From contig JADILZ010000084.1 in the NCBI GenBank assembly GCA_017695065.1, forward strand, positions 1 through 64,000: 64,000 nucleotides of DNA, given 5' to 3'. The position numbers and the translations under genes are program-made. Below the pieces are notes generated by a model. It was not told the origin of the DNA and made no database searches. It worked only from the letters and a program-made list of their open reading frames with translations. Source of the stretch: Candidatus Cryptobacteroides excrementipullorum (GTDB lineage: Bacteria > Bacteroidota > Bacteroidia > Bacteroidales > UBA932). This document shows positions 40,654 through 52,455 of this stretch, piece by piece. Position 1 is the stretch's first letter. The number at the start of each line of letters is the position of its first letter.

Positions 40654-40672
40654 CAGCAAAATTTTTCGGGAC

Positions 40673-42295
40673 ATGACAGAAAAAATCATTATCCTGGACT
40701 TCGGCTCCCAGGTCACTCAGCTTATAGGACGGAGGCTGAGGGAGTTGAACGTCTATTGCGAAATCTATCCTTTCAACAGGATTCCGGCATTTGACGACAG
40801 CGTCAAAGGTGTGATTCTCTCCGGAAGCCCGTTCTCGGTGAGAGACGAAAAAGCGCCTCAGGCTGACCTGACAGGCATAAAGGGCAGGCTGCCTCTGCTG
40901 GGAATATGCTACGGGGCCCAGTACCTCGCATACAGATACGGCGGGGATGTGAACGCCTCCATAGCACGTGAATACGGCCGTGCCATGCTCGATGTAGTGC
41001 AGCCGGATTCACCGCTCCTGAAAGGTGTCCAGGCACATTCGCAGGTATGGATGTCCCACGGGGACACCATCGCAAGACTGCCTGAAGGGGCTGAAGTGAT
41101 AGCCTCCACGGCAGACGTGGAGAACGCCGCATACCACATAAAAGGAGAAGAAACATACGCGGTGCAGTTCCACCCGGAGGTATATCACACGGTGGAAGGC
41201 AGCAAGATACTGGCCAACTTCGCCCTTGGCATCTGCGGATGCAGAGGAGACTGGACACCGGCATCTTTCATTGACACGACAATCGCCGGACTTAAATCGA
41301 AACTCGGTGATGACAAGGTTATCCTGGGACTGAGTGGCGGAGTGGACTCCACGGTGGCCGCAGTGCTCCTTCACAGGACCATAGGACACAACCTCACCTG
41401 CATATTCGTGAACAACGGTCTGCTCCGCAAAAACGAATTCGAGGATGTGCTCGCTTCATACAAAGACATGGGCCTCAACGTGATAGGAGCCGATACTTCA
41501 GCCCTGTTCATTAAAGAGCTCGCAGGCGTCAAAGACCCCGAGCAGAAAAGGAAGATAATCGGAAGACTGTTCATCGAGACATTCGACCAGTATGCCCGCA
41601 AGATAGAAAACGCCCGCTGGCTCGCCCAGGGCACAATATATCCGGATGTCATAGAATCCGCATCCGTAAACGGACCTTCATCCACCATCAAGTCACACCA
41701 CAATGTGGGAGGTCTCCCGGAAAAAATGAACCTGAAAATCGTCGAGCCGCTCAGGTCGCTCTTCAAGGACGAAGTGCGCCGTGTAGGCCGCGCCCTCGGT
41801 ATCAAAGAGGAACTTATCGGGAGGCATCCGTTCCCGGGGCCTTCCCTCGGAATCAGGATACTGGGCGATGTGACAGAGGAGAAGCTCGCCATCCTGCGCG
41901 AAGCCGACGACATATTCATCCGCGGACTCAGGGAATACAGCCTGGACGGCAACAGGACTGCCGTAGAGGCGCTTGCAGGCCCCGGGGCTACAGAAGTCAG
42001 GTCGGCGTCCGACCCTACGATGACAGCACATACGCTGTACGATGCCATCTGGCAGGCAGGAGTGATACTCCTTCCTGTGCAGAGCGTAGGAGTGATGGGC
42101 GATGAAAGGACATACGAGAACACGGTGGCTCTCCGCGCAGTCATATCCACCGACGGCATGACAGCGGACTGGGTGCACCTCCCTTACGACTTTCTGGCAA
42201 AAGTAAGCAACGACATCATAAACAAGGTACGCGGGGTGAACCGCGTAGTGTATGACGTCAGCTCAAAACCGCCTGCAACTATAGAATGGGAGTAA
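40673..42295 (+). CDS. guaA: GMP synthase (glutamine-hydrolysing)
   Basis: [54 protein letters not shown]. Confidence 0.97.
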   Translation: MTEKIIILDFGSQVTQLIGRRLRELNVYCEIYPFNRIPAFDDSVKGVILSGSPFSVRDEKAPQADLTGIKGRLPLLGICYGAQYLAYRYGGDVNASIAREYGRAMLDVVQPDSPLLKGVQAHSQVWMSHGDTIARLPEGAEVIASTADVENAAYHIKGEETYAVQFHPEVYHTVEGSKILANFALGICGCRGDWTPASFIDTTIAGLKSKLGDDKVILGLSGGVDSTVAAVLLHRTIGHNLTCIFVNNGLLRKNEFEDVLASYKDMGLNVIGADTSALFIKELAGVKDPEQKRKIIGRLFIETFDQYARKIENARWLAQGTIYPDVIESASVNGPSSTIKSHHNVGGLPEKMNLKIVEPLRSLFKDEVRRVGRALGIKEELIGRHPFPGPSLGIRILGDVTEEKLAILREADDIFIRGLREYSLDGNRTAVEALAGPGATEVRSASDPTMTAHTLYDAIWQAGVILLPVQSVGVMGDERTYENTVALRAVISTDGMTADWVHLPYDFLAKVSNDIINKVRGVNRVVYDVSSKPPATIEWE

Positions 42296-42299
42296 GACA

Positions 42300-42803
42300 A
42301 TGATACTGAAGACACTCAACGGAAAGACCCCCGAAATAGGGGAAAACACTTTCGTGGCCGACAACGCGGCCCTTCTCGGGGACGTGACCGTCGGTGACAA
42401 CTGCAGCATCTGGTACGGTGCCGTGCTGCGCGGCGATGTCGGCGCGATACGCATCGGAAACAACAGCAATGTCCAGGACGGTGCCGTCCTCCACGGCACC
42501 CTCGGTGTCTCCGAGACCGTACTCGGCGAGAACGTATCTGTGGGACACAATGCCGTGGTGCATGGCGCCCGGATCGGGAACGATGTACTGATCGGCATGG
42601 GAGCCGTGGTGATGGACAACGCCATAGTGCCCGACGGGACCTTAATAGCTGCCGGAGCCGTGATCCTCGCGAATTCCGTGCTCGAACCTGGCATCTATGC
42701 CGGTGTCCCTGCCAAGAAGGTCAAGGACGCCTCGGAAAAGATACGGAAAATGGCGCACGACAACGCCCAGGGGTATCTCCAGTACAAGGAATGGTACAAA
42801 TAG
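42300..42803 (+). CDS. Gamma-carbonic anhydrase-like hexapeptide protein
   Basis: GDVTVGDNCSIWYGAVLRGDVGAIRIGNNSNVQDGAVLHG. Confidence 0.92.
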   Translation: MILKTLNGKTPEIGENTFVADNAALLGDVTVGDNCSIWYGAVLRGDVGAIRIGNNSNVQDGAVLHGTLGVSETVLGENVSVGHNAVVHGARIGNDVLIGMGAVVMDNAIVPDGTLIAAGAVILANSVLEPGIYAGVPAKKVKDASEKIRKMAHDNAQGYLQYKEWYK

Positions 42804-42834
42804 ACGCCAGTACATCATACATAAAACATCCGTG

Positions 42835-44130
42835 ATGAAAAGAATCTTTTCTGCTCTCATGTCAGCCGCACTCGCGGCCGGCGCAACAGCGGCTCAGGCC
42901 TCTGGAAATGTCAGCCACCCGGCACAGGCCGACAGCCATGTCGTGGAATATGACGAATACTTCACCACGGAGAGGCTGAGAGTGGATTTCATACTGGCAG
43001 GAGACAGGGACAGCCAGCAGGCGTTCCTTGCAGACCTGAAGAAAGAGTGTGAGTGGGCAGGGTCGCACGGCTCGCTCATAGACCCTTTCAGATACGGGGA
43101 ATACATGTTCGAGGCATGGGACGGGGAGAGGCTGGTCTATTCGAAAGGTTTCTCCGCACTGTTTCTCGAATGGAGGACAACAGCCCAGGCGGAGGAGGTG
43201 TCAAAAGCCTTCACGCAGAGCGTATGGATGCCGTTTCCCAGGAAGCCCTTACGCATCACCCTCTCTGAAAGGGTGAAAGCCACGGGAGAGTTCAGGCAGA
43301 TGTTCTCATGCATGGTCGATCCGGAAGACGCGCTTATAAAAAGGAATCCGGCCAGCGGGGCGGAGACCACCACTCTCCTGCGCTCCGGCGACATGGAGGA
43401 CAAGGTGGACCTGCTTTTCGTCGCCGAAGGCTACACTGCGGACGAGATGGACAAGTTCCATGCAGACTGCCGCCGCCTGATGGACAGCCTTTTCACGATG
43501 GAACCGTACAAGTCCAGGAAAGATGACTTCAACATATCGGCCCTCGATGTGGTATCCGCCGGGAGCGGGACAGACATCCCCCACAAAGGTATCTGGAAAG
43601 ACACCGCAATGGAGTCCCACTACTATACCTTCTACATAGACCGCTACCTCACACTCCCGGACCATACAGCCATAGCTGACAATGTGTCAGGAGCACCGTT
43701 CGACGCACTGTACGTGGTAGTGAACGACTCCGGATACGGAGGAGGCGGGATATACAACTCATACGGTATGGGCACATCCGACAACGCCCTGGCCGACAAG
43801 CTCTTCATCCATGAGTTCGGGCACAGTTTCGCAGGGCTCGGGGATGAATATTACGATGACAGCGTAGCCTATCAGGACATGTACAACCTCAAGACGGAGC
43901 CGTGGGAGCCGAACATCACCACCCTCGTTGATTTCGGGAGCAAGTGGAAAGACATGCTTGACTCCGGGGAATACGACGGCCTCATCGGCATTTACGAAGG
44001 AGGCGGATATACGGCAAAAGGGATATACAGACCCCGAGAGGACTGCAGGATGAGAACGAACGTCTCAGGGGATTTCTGCCCCGTATGCAGACGTGCAATC
44101 AACAGGATGATAGACTATTATACCAAATGA
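42835..44130 (+). CDS. M64-family (IgA-type) metallopeptidase, secreted
   Basis: Signal peptide; LFIHEFGHSFAGLGDEYYDD; M64 N-terminal domain. Confidence 0.88.
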   Translation: MKRIFSALMSAALAAGATAAQASGNVSHPAQADSHVVEYDEYFTTERLRVDFILAGDRDSQQAFLADLKKECEWAGSHGSLIDPFRYGEYMFEAWDGERLVYSKGFSALFLEWRTTAQAEEVSKAFTQSVWMPFPRKPLRITLSERVKATGEFRQMFSCMVDPEDALIKRNPASGAETTTLLRSGDMEDKVDLLFVAEGYTADEMDKFHADCRRLMDSLFTMEPYKSRKDDFNISALDVVSAGSGTDIPHKGIWKDTAMESHYYTFYIDRYLTLPDHTAIADNVSGAPFDALYVVVNDSGYGGGGIYNSYGMGTSDNALADKLFIHEFGHSFAGLGDEYYDDSVAYQDMYNLKTEPWEPNITTLVDFGSKWKDMLDSGEYDGLIGIYEGGGYTAKGIYRPREDCRMRTNVSGDFCPVCRRAINRMIDYYTK

Positions 44131-45104
44131 CGGAAAATCCGTCATCTGTATTTCGGACAATCATGGAAAGGAAAGTATCAGGGAGAAACTTCATAGCAGA
44201 CAGGGATGCGCCTCTGCTGGAATACATGTACGGGGCTCTGCAAGGACAGAGCCGCTCAGGCATAAAGGCCTACCTGACACGCGGGCAGGTGACTGTAAAC
44301 GGCCAGATAACGACCGCACATGACTTTCCTCTGCACACAGGGGACAGGATAGGCATCGTGGACAGGGGGAATGTGGTCCGGAAACGCGGCGGAGAGGTGG
44401 AAGGCAGAGTTAAGATAGTGTATGAGGACCAGTGGCTTATAGTGGCTGACAAGCGCAGCGGTGTTCTGACCATGTCCACAGGAAAGGAAGGGGAAGTGAC
44501 AGCATACTCCATCCTTTACGACTACATGAAAAGGATGCACGGGAGGAACTCGCGCATATTCATAGTGCACAGGATAGACAGGGAGACATCCGGGCTGGTG
44601 ATATTCGCCAAGGACGAAACCACCAAGCTGCAACTCCAGGAGACATGGAACAAAAGTGTGCTGGAAAGGAAATACTGCGCCATCCTCGAGGGGCACCCGG
44701 CCAGTGAGAGAGGCACAGTCCACAGCTGGCTGAAGGAAAATCCGAAGAGCATGAAGGTGACATCCAGCCCCGAGGACAACGGAGGGAAGGAAGCCGTGAC
44801 ACACTACAGGGTGCTGTCATACGGGCGCCATTACTCACTGGTGGAGTTCGAGCTGGAGACCGGGAGAAAGCACCAGATAAGGGTGCATGCATCCATGACA
44901 GGATGCCCGGTGGCAGGAGACAGGAAGTACGGGGCGAAGGGGAACCCTGCAGGAAGGCTGGCGCTGCATGCAAGGAGCATCACATTCCGGCACCCGGTCA
45001 CCGGCAAGGTGCTGTCCTTCGAGACCCCTCTCCCGAATGTGTTCAAAACCGTCATGAGAGAAGACATGCAGGAAGACAGACAACCAGGACATACTGAAAG
45101 ATGA
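44127..45104 (+). CDS. RluA-family pseudouridine synthase with S4 domain
   Basis: IVHRIDRETSGLVIFAKDE; ELETGRKHQIRVHAS; ATGA overlap with previous gene. Confidence 0.92.
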   Translation: MTENPSSVFRTIMERKVSGRNFIADRDAPLLEYMYGALQGQSRSGIKAYLTRGQVTVNGQITTAHDFPLHTGDRIGIVDRGNVVRKRGGEVEGRVKIVYEDQWLIVADKRSGVLTMSTGKEGEVTAYSILYDYMKRMHGRNSRIFIVHRIDRETSGLVIFAKDETTKLQLQETWNKSVLERKYCAILEGHPASERGTVHSWLKENPKSMKVTSSPEDNGGKEAVTHYRVLSYGRHYSLVEFELETGRKHQIRVHASMTGCPVAGDRKYGAKGNPAGRLALHARSITFRHPVTGKVLSFETPLPNVFKTVMREDMQEDRQPGHTER

Positions 45105-45541
45105 CCCAGGACGACGAGAAATACATGAAAGAGGCCCTGCGCGAAGCAGAGGCCGCCGCCTTGGAGGACGAAGTCCCCGTAGGGGCCGTAGTCGTCTGCC
45201 GGGGACGCGTCATAGCCCGCGGGCACAACATGACAGAGCGCCTCAACGACCCTACTGCACACGCCGAGATGATCGCGATAACCGCAGCCACTGAAGCCAT
45301 GGGCGGCAAATACCTGAATGACTGCACCCTTTATGTGACAGTAGAACCGTGCCCCATGTGCGCCGGAGCCCTTGCATGGTCGCAGATAGGCCGTGTGGTC
45401 TACGGGGCCAGGGACCCCAAAAGAGGATTCAGCCTTTTCTCCCCTTCCCTGCTCCACCCAAGGACAGAAGTCACAGCCGGAGTACTCGCGGATGCATGCG
45501 GACAGGCAGTATCATCATTCTTCAGGGACAAACGTTCATAG
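45101..45541 (+). CDS. tadA: tRNA-specific adenosine deaminase
   Basis: HAEMIAI; TVEPCPMCAGAL; ATGA overlap. Confidence 0.93.
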   Translation: MTQDDEKYMKEALREAEAAALEDEVPVGAVVVCRGRVIARGHNMTERLNDPTAHAEMIAITAATEAMGGKYLNDCTLYVTVEPCPMCAGALAWSQIGRVVYGARDPKRGFSLFSPSLLHPRTEVTAGVLADACGQAVSSFFRDKRS

Positions 45542-45571
45542 GCAACGTCAGTCTAAAAACCCTTATCGGAT

Positions 45572-46009
45572 ATGTTCGGACTCGAGAATCTTGGCCTCAT
45601 AGGCCTGTTCATAGGCACATTCCTGGCCGCCACCATATTCCCTTTCAGCTCTGATGCCCTGTACCTTGCAATCCTCGCAGCCACAGGGAACACCGCAGGG
45701 TGCCTGATAGTGGGCACGCTCGGCAACTGGCTCGGGAGTGTCCTCACCTACTGGATAGGCTGGATCGGGAAATGGGAATGGATAGAGAAGTGGTTCAAGG
45801 TGAAACCCGAAACCCTCCAGAAACAGAAAAAGAAAATAGACAGATACGGGGTATGGCTAGCCCTGATATGCTGGATACCGGTCATAGGAGACATGGTGGC
45901 CATAGCACTTGGATTCTACAAGACACGCCCGTTCTGGACAATAGTGCTACTGCTGGTCGGGAAATTCGCCCGTTTCCTCGTATGGAACATGGTCTACGGG
46001 CTGTTTTAG
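45572..46009 (+). CDS. YqaA/DedA-like membrane protein
   Basis: LIGLFIGTFLAATIFPFSSDALYLAIL; GNWLGSVLTYWIGW. Confidence 0.88.
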   Translation: MFGLENLGLIGLFIGTFLAATIFPFSSDALYLAILAATGNTAGCLIVGTLGNWLGSVLTYWIGWIGKWEWIEKWFKVKPETLQKQKKKIDRYGVWLALICWIPVIGDMVAIALGFYKTRPFWTIVLLLVGKFARFLVWNMVYGLF

Positions 46010-46019
46010 GATGTTTCTG

Positions 46020-46090
46020 TTGAGATACCAAGATTCGAACTTGGACAGACAGAACCAAAATCTGTAGTGCTACCATTACACCATATCTCA
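46020..46090 (-). tRNA. tRNA-Gln (anticodon TTG)
   Basis: Acceptor TGAGATA/TATCTCA, anticodon stem-loop cagatTTTGGttctg, TTCGAAT T-loop. Confidence 0.93.
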
Positions 46091-46163
46091 ATTCCGGTTG
46101 CAAATATATGACTTATTTTGCTTCCATGCAAATCAGCGCAGGGCTCCGGAAGACCCCGCAGTC

Positions 46164-46853
46164 TCAGTCTCTTCGGCCGCCCAGGGCGAGAGAGACATAA
46201 TAGAGAAGGGTGGCGAGGGAACCCACAGCGGCAATCACGTATGTATAGGCCGCCCACTTGAGGGCATCCACAGCCATCGGAGTTGTCCCCGAGTCAGTGA
46301 TCCCTGCACCGCTGAGCCATGCCACTGCCCGCTGGCTCGCATTTATTTCGACAGGCAATGTGATAATACTGAAAAGGGTGGTCATCGCAAACAGCGCTAT
46401 CCCTATCCAGAGCAATGCAGGGAACGCATTCAGCATTATAATCCCCAGAAGGAGGATCCACTGCACGATATTGGAAGCGAAGCTGACTACTGGAACCAGC
46501 GCTGAACGCATCTTCAGAGGAGCATAGCCTACCGCATGCTGCACTGCATGCCCGCACTCGTGGGCAGCCACAGCGGCAGCGGCAACGGAACGGCTTGCAT
46601 AGACACCTTCGCTGAGGGCTACAGTCTTGGTGGCAGGGTTGTAATGGTCTGTGAGCATACCGTTTGCCGGGATGACCTTAACGTCATATATCCCGTTGTC
46701 ATTCAGCATTTTCATAGCGACTTCTGCACCTGTCATCCCGCTGCGCAGGGGAACTTCCGAATATTTGCTGAACCTGCTCTGAAGCGTATTCTGGACAATG
46801 AAACTGAGCACCATCACAGCGATAAAGATAATCCAAATCATTTTTCTTTTCAA
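46164..46853 (-). CDS. Zinc metallopeptidase, YugP-like
   Basis: AVAAHECGHAVQHAVGYAPL; TM segments. Confidence 0.9.
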   Translation of the reverse strand: MKRKMIWIIFIAVMVLSFIVQNTLQSRFSKYSEVPLRSGMTGAEVAMKMLNDNGIYDVKVIPANGMLTDHYNPATKTVALSEGVYASRSVAAAAVAAHECGHAVQHAVGYAPLKMRSALVPVVSFASNIVQWILLLGIIMLNAFPALLWIGIALFAMTTLFSIITLPVEINASQRAVAWLSGAGITDSGTTPMAVDALKWAAYTYVIAAVGSLATLLYYVSLALGGRRD

Positions 46854-47074
46854 TTAAATGTCAAACTGTTGTCAAAATCACGCCGCGACATGCCAGCAAA
46901 AAGCACGCCGTCTTCCAAATGGCAGATAAAAGCGGGCTGACATGTCATGTTTTTCTGTCATATTAACATAACCCGCGGCGAGAGTACCCGATATTGAAGA
47001 GTCAGAAAGACACCGGAAAGGTCTATAAAAGAATTTTTGAGAAAAATTTAAACAGCTTCTCAGAATAAAATCTG

Positions 47075-47082
47075 TATTTTTG
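47075..47082 (+). promoter_or_regulatory. -7 box TATTTTTG upstream of alr
   Basis: TAnnTTTG motif. Confidence 0.5.
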
Positions 47083-47108
47083 CAACTTTGTTCTAACTGA
47101 AAGTAGAG

Positions 47109-48221
47109 ATGGGTAACGAAAACGATTTTTCAAGGTTGGAAATAAATCTGTCCGGATGCCTGGAAAACTACAGGTATTTCAGGTCCAGGCTCGAAAAGGA
47201 CACCAGACTACTGGTGCTCGTAAAGGCCAATGCATACGGGCACGGGGCGGTGGAATTCGCTCATCTGATGGAAGATGCAGGTGCCGACTATCTTGCCGTG
47301 GCATACCCTGTAGAAGGCATCGAGCTCAGGGAAGCAGGCATCAGCCTGCCGATCCTTGTGCTCACGGCCGGCACAGACTTCTTCGATGAGATCATCAGAT
47401 ACGGGCTTGAACCGGGCATACCTAACCTCTGTACACTCAAGGCACTCTGCGACGAGTTGTCTTCCAGAGGGATAACCGGCTTCCCGATACATCTTAAACT
47501 CGATACAGGGATGCACCGGCTCGGATTCATGACCAGCGAGATAGACGAGCTTCTGGAATACATAAAGGACAACAGCAGCATAAGGGTGAAATCAATATAC
47601 TCGCATCTTGCGGCAGCCGAAGACCCGGAAAGCGACAGCTTCACGCTCGGGCAGATAAGCATGTTCAGGGACAATGCCGACAGGATCTCCGCCTCCATAG
47701 GCTACAGGCCGCTTTACCACATTCTGAACTCGGCAGGAATCGAACGCTTCCCCCGATACCAGTTCGACATGGTAAGGCTCGGAATAGGGATATACGGCAT
47801 CAGCGCACTCCCTGGAGTGAAACTTGCACCTGTTGCTTCATTCAAATGCAAGATACTGCAGATCAAGCACCTCAAGCCTGAGGACGGAACCATAGGATAT
47901 GGCAGGTTCGGGAGGATTTCTCCGGAAGGGACAGTGATAGCCACCATCCCGGTAGGCTATGCAGACGGAATAGACAGGCATCTCGGACGGGGAAAATGCT
48001 CATTCTCGCTCAACGGCCGCAGGGTACCGACAATTGGGAACATCTGCATGGACATGTGCATGCTGGACGTGACAGGAGTAGATGCCTCAGTCGGAGACAC
48101 AGTCACCATATTCGGGGAGGATCCGACAGCCACAGAGCTTGCGGACATACTCGGCACCATCCCATACGAGATATTCACCTCCGTGCCGAGGAGAATCGAG
48201 AGGATAGTGGTGAAGCAGTAG
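47109..48221 (+). CDS. alr: Alanine racemase
   Basis: VLVKANAYGHGAVE; GMHRLGF; RFPRYQFDMVRLGIGIYGI; NICMDMCMLDVT. Confidence 0.95.
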   Translation: MGNENDFSRLEINLSGCLENYRYFRSRLEKDTRLLVLVKANAYGHGAVEFAHLMEDAGADYLAVAYPVEGIELREAGISLPILVLTAGTDFFDEIIRYGLEPGIPNLCTLKALCDELSSRGITGFPIHLKLDTGMHRLGFMTSEIDELLEYIKDNSSIRVKSIYSHLAAAEDPESDSFTLGQISMFRDNADRISASIGYRPLYHILNSAGIERFPRYQFDMVRLGIGIYGISALPGVKLAPVASFKCKILQIKHLKPEDGTIGYGRFGRISPEGTVIATIPVGYADGIDRHLGRGKCSFSLNGRRVPTIGNICMDMCMLDVTGVDASVGDTVTIFGEDPTATELADILGTIPYEIFTSVPRRIERIVVKQ

Positions 48222-48278
48222 CATACCAGGGACCACTGTCCTGAACCATAGTGCAGACACAGAAGAATATATAGGAAA

Positions 48279-48776
48279 ATGTCAGACAATTCATTGAACA
48301 GCAGCAACATGCACAGCATCTTATTCGTCTGCCTCGGGAATATCTGCCGTTCGCCGGCGGCTCAGGGCATCTTCCAGGCCATCGTGGACAGGAAAGGGAC
48401 ATCAGATATGTTCCGCATCGACTCGGCGGGACTGTATTCCGGACACCAGGGACAGCTTCCTGACAAGAGGATGCGGAGTGCCGCCCAAAGGAGGGGCTAC
48501 AGTCTCGACCACATTGCAAGGCCGGCAGGACCTGCCGATTTCCTGGATTTCGACACAGTTGTGGCAATGGACGACAACAACTACGAGGACCTTATGCACA
48601 TGGCACCGTCCGTAGAGGATTCCAGGAAGGTGGTGCGCATGGCAGACTACCTCACCACACATTCCATCTCCTACATACCTGACCCGTACTATATGGGCCA
48701 TGACGGGTTTGAACTTGTCCTCGACCTGCTTGAGGAAGCGTGTGCCGGACTGTATGAAAAACTGGCAGGAAAATGA
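48279..48776 (+). CDS. Low molecular weight protein-tyrosine phosphatase
   Basis: ILFVCLGNICRSPAAQGIF; IPDPYYMG. Confidence 0.93.
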   Translation: MSDNSLNSSNMHSILFVCLGNICRSPAAQGIFQAIVDRKGTSDMFRIDSAGLYSGHQGQLPDKRMRSAAQRRGYSLDHIARPAGPADFLDFDTVVAMDDNNYEDLMHMAPSVEDSRKVVRMADYLTTHSISYIPDPYYMGHDGFELVLDLLEEACAGLYEKLAGK

Positions 48777-48808
48777 CTGTCCGGACAACTTCCGCAATAA
48801 AAATTTGT

Positions 48809-48816
48809 TATTTTTG
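48809..48816 (+). promoter_or_regulatory. -7 box TATTTTTG upstream of DJ-1 gene
   Basis: TAnnTTTG motif. Confidence 0.5.
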
Positions 48817-48867
48817 TCACTGTCATCATCGGGGATGATGACAGCAAAAGCAAAAATCCGATTTACG

Positions 48868-49443
48868 ATGAAAGGTGTTTACATGTTTTTTGCCGACGGT
48901 TTCGAAGAGACTGAGGCACTTGCTACGGCCGATGTGATGCGCCGTGGAGGAATAGATGTCAAGAAAGTATCGATAACAGGCAGCCTCGGGGTATCAAGTT
49001 CCCATGGGGTGCACGTGCTGGCAGACATGACATTCGGGGAATTCAAGAACAGCGTCGTACTGGAAGGTACGACCCCGCAGGATGTCATGGTCTTCCCCGG
49101 AGGCCTTCCAGGCTCCGACAACCTCGCGGCATGCAAGGAACTCATGGACATGATGCTCAAGCACTATGAAGAAGGGGGATGCGTGGCAGCCATCTGCGCC
49201 GCCCCGAGCGTGGTCCTCGGCCTGCTCCCTGATCTCAAAGGGAAGAAGATGACCTGCTATGACGGGTTTGAGCCTGCCCTCATCGAAAAGGGTGTGGAGT
49301 ACACCAAGGAAGGGGTAGTGACGGACGGCAACATAATCACAGGCCGCGGCGCAGGACATGCAGTCAGTTTCGGACTTGCCATCGTGGCATACCTGAAAGG
49401 ACAGGAAGCCGCTGACCAGGTGGCACACAGCATAATGCTGTAG
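48868..49443 (+). CDS. DJ-1/PfpI-family protein
   Basis: MFFADGFEETEALATADVMRRGG; VAAICAAPSVVLG. Confidence 0.92.
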   Translation: MKGVYMFFADGFEETEALATADVMRRGGIDVKKVSITGSLGVSSSHGVHVLADMTFGEFKNSVVLEGTTPQDVMVFPGGLPGSDNLAACKELMDMMLKHYEEGGCVAAICAAPSVVLGLLPDLKGKKMTCYDGFEPALIEKGVEYTKEGVVTDGNIITGRGAGHAVSFGLAIVAYLKGQEAADQVAHSIML

Positions 49444-49492
49444 TCCGTAGTGGAAGTCCCGGAGGCCTGGACACCGGTATCCGGTCCTGAAA

Positions 49493-49540
49493 AATAGAAA
49501 GCCGACCCAAAAGAGGAATCTTTGAGGTCGGCTTTCTATT
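49493..49540. terminator. Bidirectional terminator between DJ-1 and fumarase genes
   Basis: aatagaaagccgacc...ggtcggctttctatt. Confidence 0.8.
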
Positions 49541-49602
49541 ATGTCCGATTGCATTTCCTGCATCGGCAAAATACCGGGACAGACAGTCCGTAGGCGTCTG
49601 TG

Positions 49603-51210
49603 TCAAATCATCTTGAAGAAGTCGTTGCCCTTGTCATCCACAAGGATGAATGCAGGGAAGTCCTCCACGCGGATTTTCCAGATGGCCTCCATCCCGAGTT
49701 CAGGATATTCGACACATTCGATGGACTTGATGTTGTTCTGCGCGAGGATGGCTGCAGGGCCGCCTATTGAACCGAGGTAGAACCCTCCGTGCTTCTTGCA
49801 GGCGTCTGTCACCTGCTGGCTCCTGTTGCCCTTGGCAAGCATCACCATACTTCCGCCATGGCTCTGGAACAGGTCCACATACGGGTCCATACGTCCTGCT
49901 GTCGTAGGGCCCATAGAACCGCATGCCATCCCGGCAGGAGTCTTGGCAGGACCGGCATAGTATACAGGATGGTCCTTCAGGTACTGAGGCATCTCCTCTC
50001 CCCTGTCCAGACGCTCCTTGATCTTGGCGTGAGCGATGTCGCGGGCCACGATGATAGTCCCGTTGAGGCTCAGTCGTGTAGATACCGGATATTTAGTGAG
50101 TTCCTTGAGAATCTCGGACATCGGGCGGTCGAGGTCGATCTTCACGGCATTGCCTTCCCCTGCATTGCGGAGTTCCTCAGGGATCAGACGGCCAGGATTG
50201 TCGTCCATCTTCTCGATCCAGATACCGTCCTTATTTATCTTGCACTTGATGTTCCTGTCGGCGGAGCAGCTTACGCCCAGACCTACAGGGCAGCTTGCGC
50301 CGTGGCGCGGCAGCCTTACGATACGCACGTCATGGGCGTAGTATTTCCCTCCGAACTGCGCTCCGAGACCGATCTTGTGTGCAGCTTCAAGCACCTGCTT
50401 CTCCAGTTCCACATCACGGAAAGCGCGTCCTGTCTCGTCGCCTGTAGTCGGGAGAGAGTCGTAGTAATGGGTGGAGGCGAGCTTCACGGTGAGAAGGTTC
50501 TTTTCGGCCGATGTACCGCCTATGACGAACGCTATATGGTACGGAGGGCAGGCTGCAGTTCCGAGAGTCTTCATCTTGGAAACCAGGAACGGCACGAGAG
50601 TCTCCGGGTTCAGGATGGCCTTGGTCTCCTGGTAGAGATAAGTCTTGTTTGCGCTTCCGCCTCCCTTGGCCACGCAGAGGAAGCGGTATTCCATTCCTTC
50701 GGTAGCCTCGATGTCTATCTGGGCAGGGAGGTTGCACTTGGTGTTGACCTCCTCGTACATGGAAAGCGGCGCATTCTGGGAGTAGCGAAGATTCTCCTCA
50801 GTATAAGTCTTGTAAACGCCCAGCGAGAGAGCCTCCTCGTCACAGTATCCAGTCCATACCTGCTGGCCTTTCTCGCCATGGATGATGGCTGTACCGGTAT
50901 CCTGGCAGAACGGGAGCTTGCCCTTGCAGGCCACCTCTGCATTGCGCAGGAACGTGAGAGCCACATACTTGTCGTTCTCGCTTGCCTCAGGGTCGTCCAG
51001 TATCCTGGCCACCTGCTCGTTGTGTGCGGGACGGAGCATGAAGGAGACATCGCGGAAAGCTGCGTTCGCCATAGCCGTGAGGCCCTCCTTTGCCACCTTG
51101 AGGACAGGTTTGCCTTCAAAATCCCCTACGGACACATAGTCCTTGGTGAGAAGATAGTATTCAGTCTGGTCTTCCCCAAGCTGAAACATAGGTGCGTATT
51201 TGAATTCCAT
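49603..51210 (-). CDS. Class I (Fe-S) fumarate hydratase
   Basis: [60 protein letters not shown]. Confidence 0.93.
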   Translation of the reverse strand: MEFKYAPMFQLGEDQTEYYLLTKDYVSVGDFEGKPVLKVAKEGLTAMANAAFRDVSFMLRPAHNEQVARILDDPEASENDKYVALTFLRNAEVACKGKLPFCQDTGTAIIHGEKGQQVWTGYCDEEALSLGVYKTYTEENLRYSQNAPLSMYEEVNTKCNLPAQIDIEATEGMEYRFLCVAKGGGSANKTYLYQETKAILNPETLVPFLVSKMKTLGTAACPPYHIAFVIGGTSAEKNLLTVKLASTHYYDSLPTTGDETGRAFRDVELEKQVLEAAHKIGLGAQFGGKYYAHDVRIVRLPRHGASCPVGLGVSCSADRNIKCKINKDGIWIEKMDDNPGRLIPEELRNAGEGNAVKIDLDRPMSEILKELTKYPVSTRLSLNGTIIVARDIAHAKIKERLDRGEEMPQYLKDHPVYYAGPAKTPAGMACGSMGPTTAGRMDPYVDLFQSHGGSMVMLAKGNRSQQVTDACKKHGGFYLGSIGGPAAILAQNNIKSIECVEYPELGMEAIWKIRVEDFPAFILVDDKGNDFFKMI

Positions 51211-51222
51211 ATAATTAAAAAA

Positions 51223-52332
<1,110 letters not shown>

Positions 52333-52338
52333 ATCCTG

Positions 52339-52346
52339 CAAATATA
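52339..52346 (-). promoter_or_regulatory. Repeat-borne promoter of prfB (-7 TATATTTG; -33 TTTG at 52367-52370)
   Basis: 20-bp spacing; box ends 6 nt before ATG. Confidence 0.6.
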
Positions 52347-52406
52347 CGCAGAAGCAGAGCGCATAGCAAATTTATTTGCTATGCCGAGGCGTGAACAGTA
52401 TATTTG
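52339..52406. repeat. 68-bp palindromic element with divergent promoter motifs
   Basis: CAAATATAC ends and gcatagcaaat-tt-atttgctatgc core, symmetric about 52372.5. Confidence 0.75.
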
Positions 52407-52419
52407 GCCACTGCGTGTC

Positions 52420-52455
52420 CACATATACTAAGAAACCGAGAGCAGAGCAAATAAA
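52420..52455. repeat. Degenerate half-copy of the palindromic element
   Basis: cacatatactaagaaaccgagagcagagcaaataa vs caaatatacgcagaagcagagcgcatagcaaattt. Confidence 0.6.
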
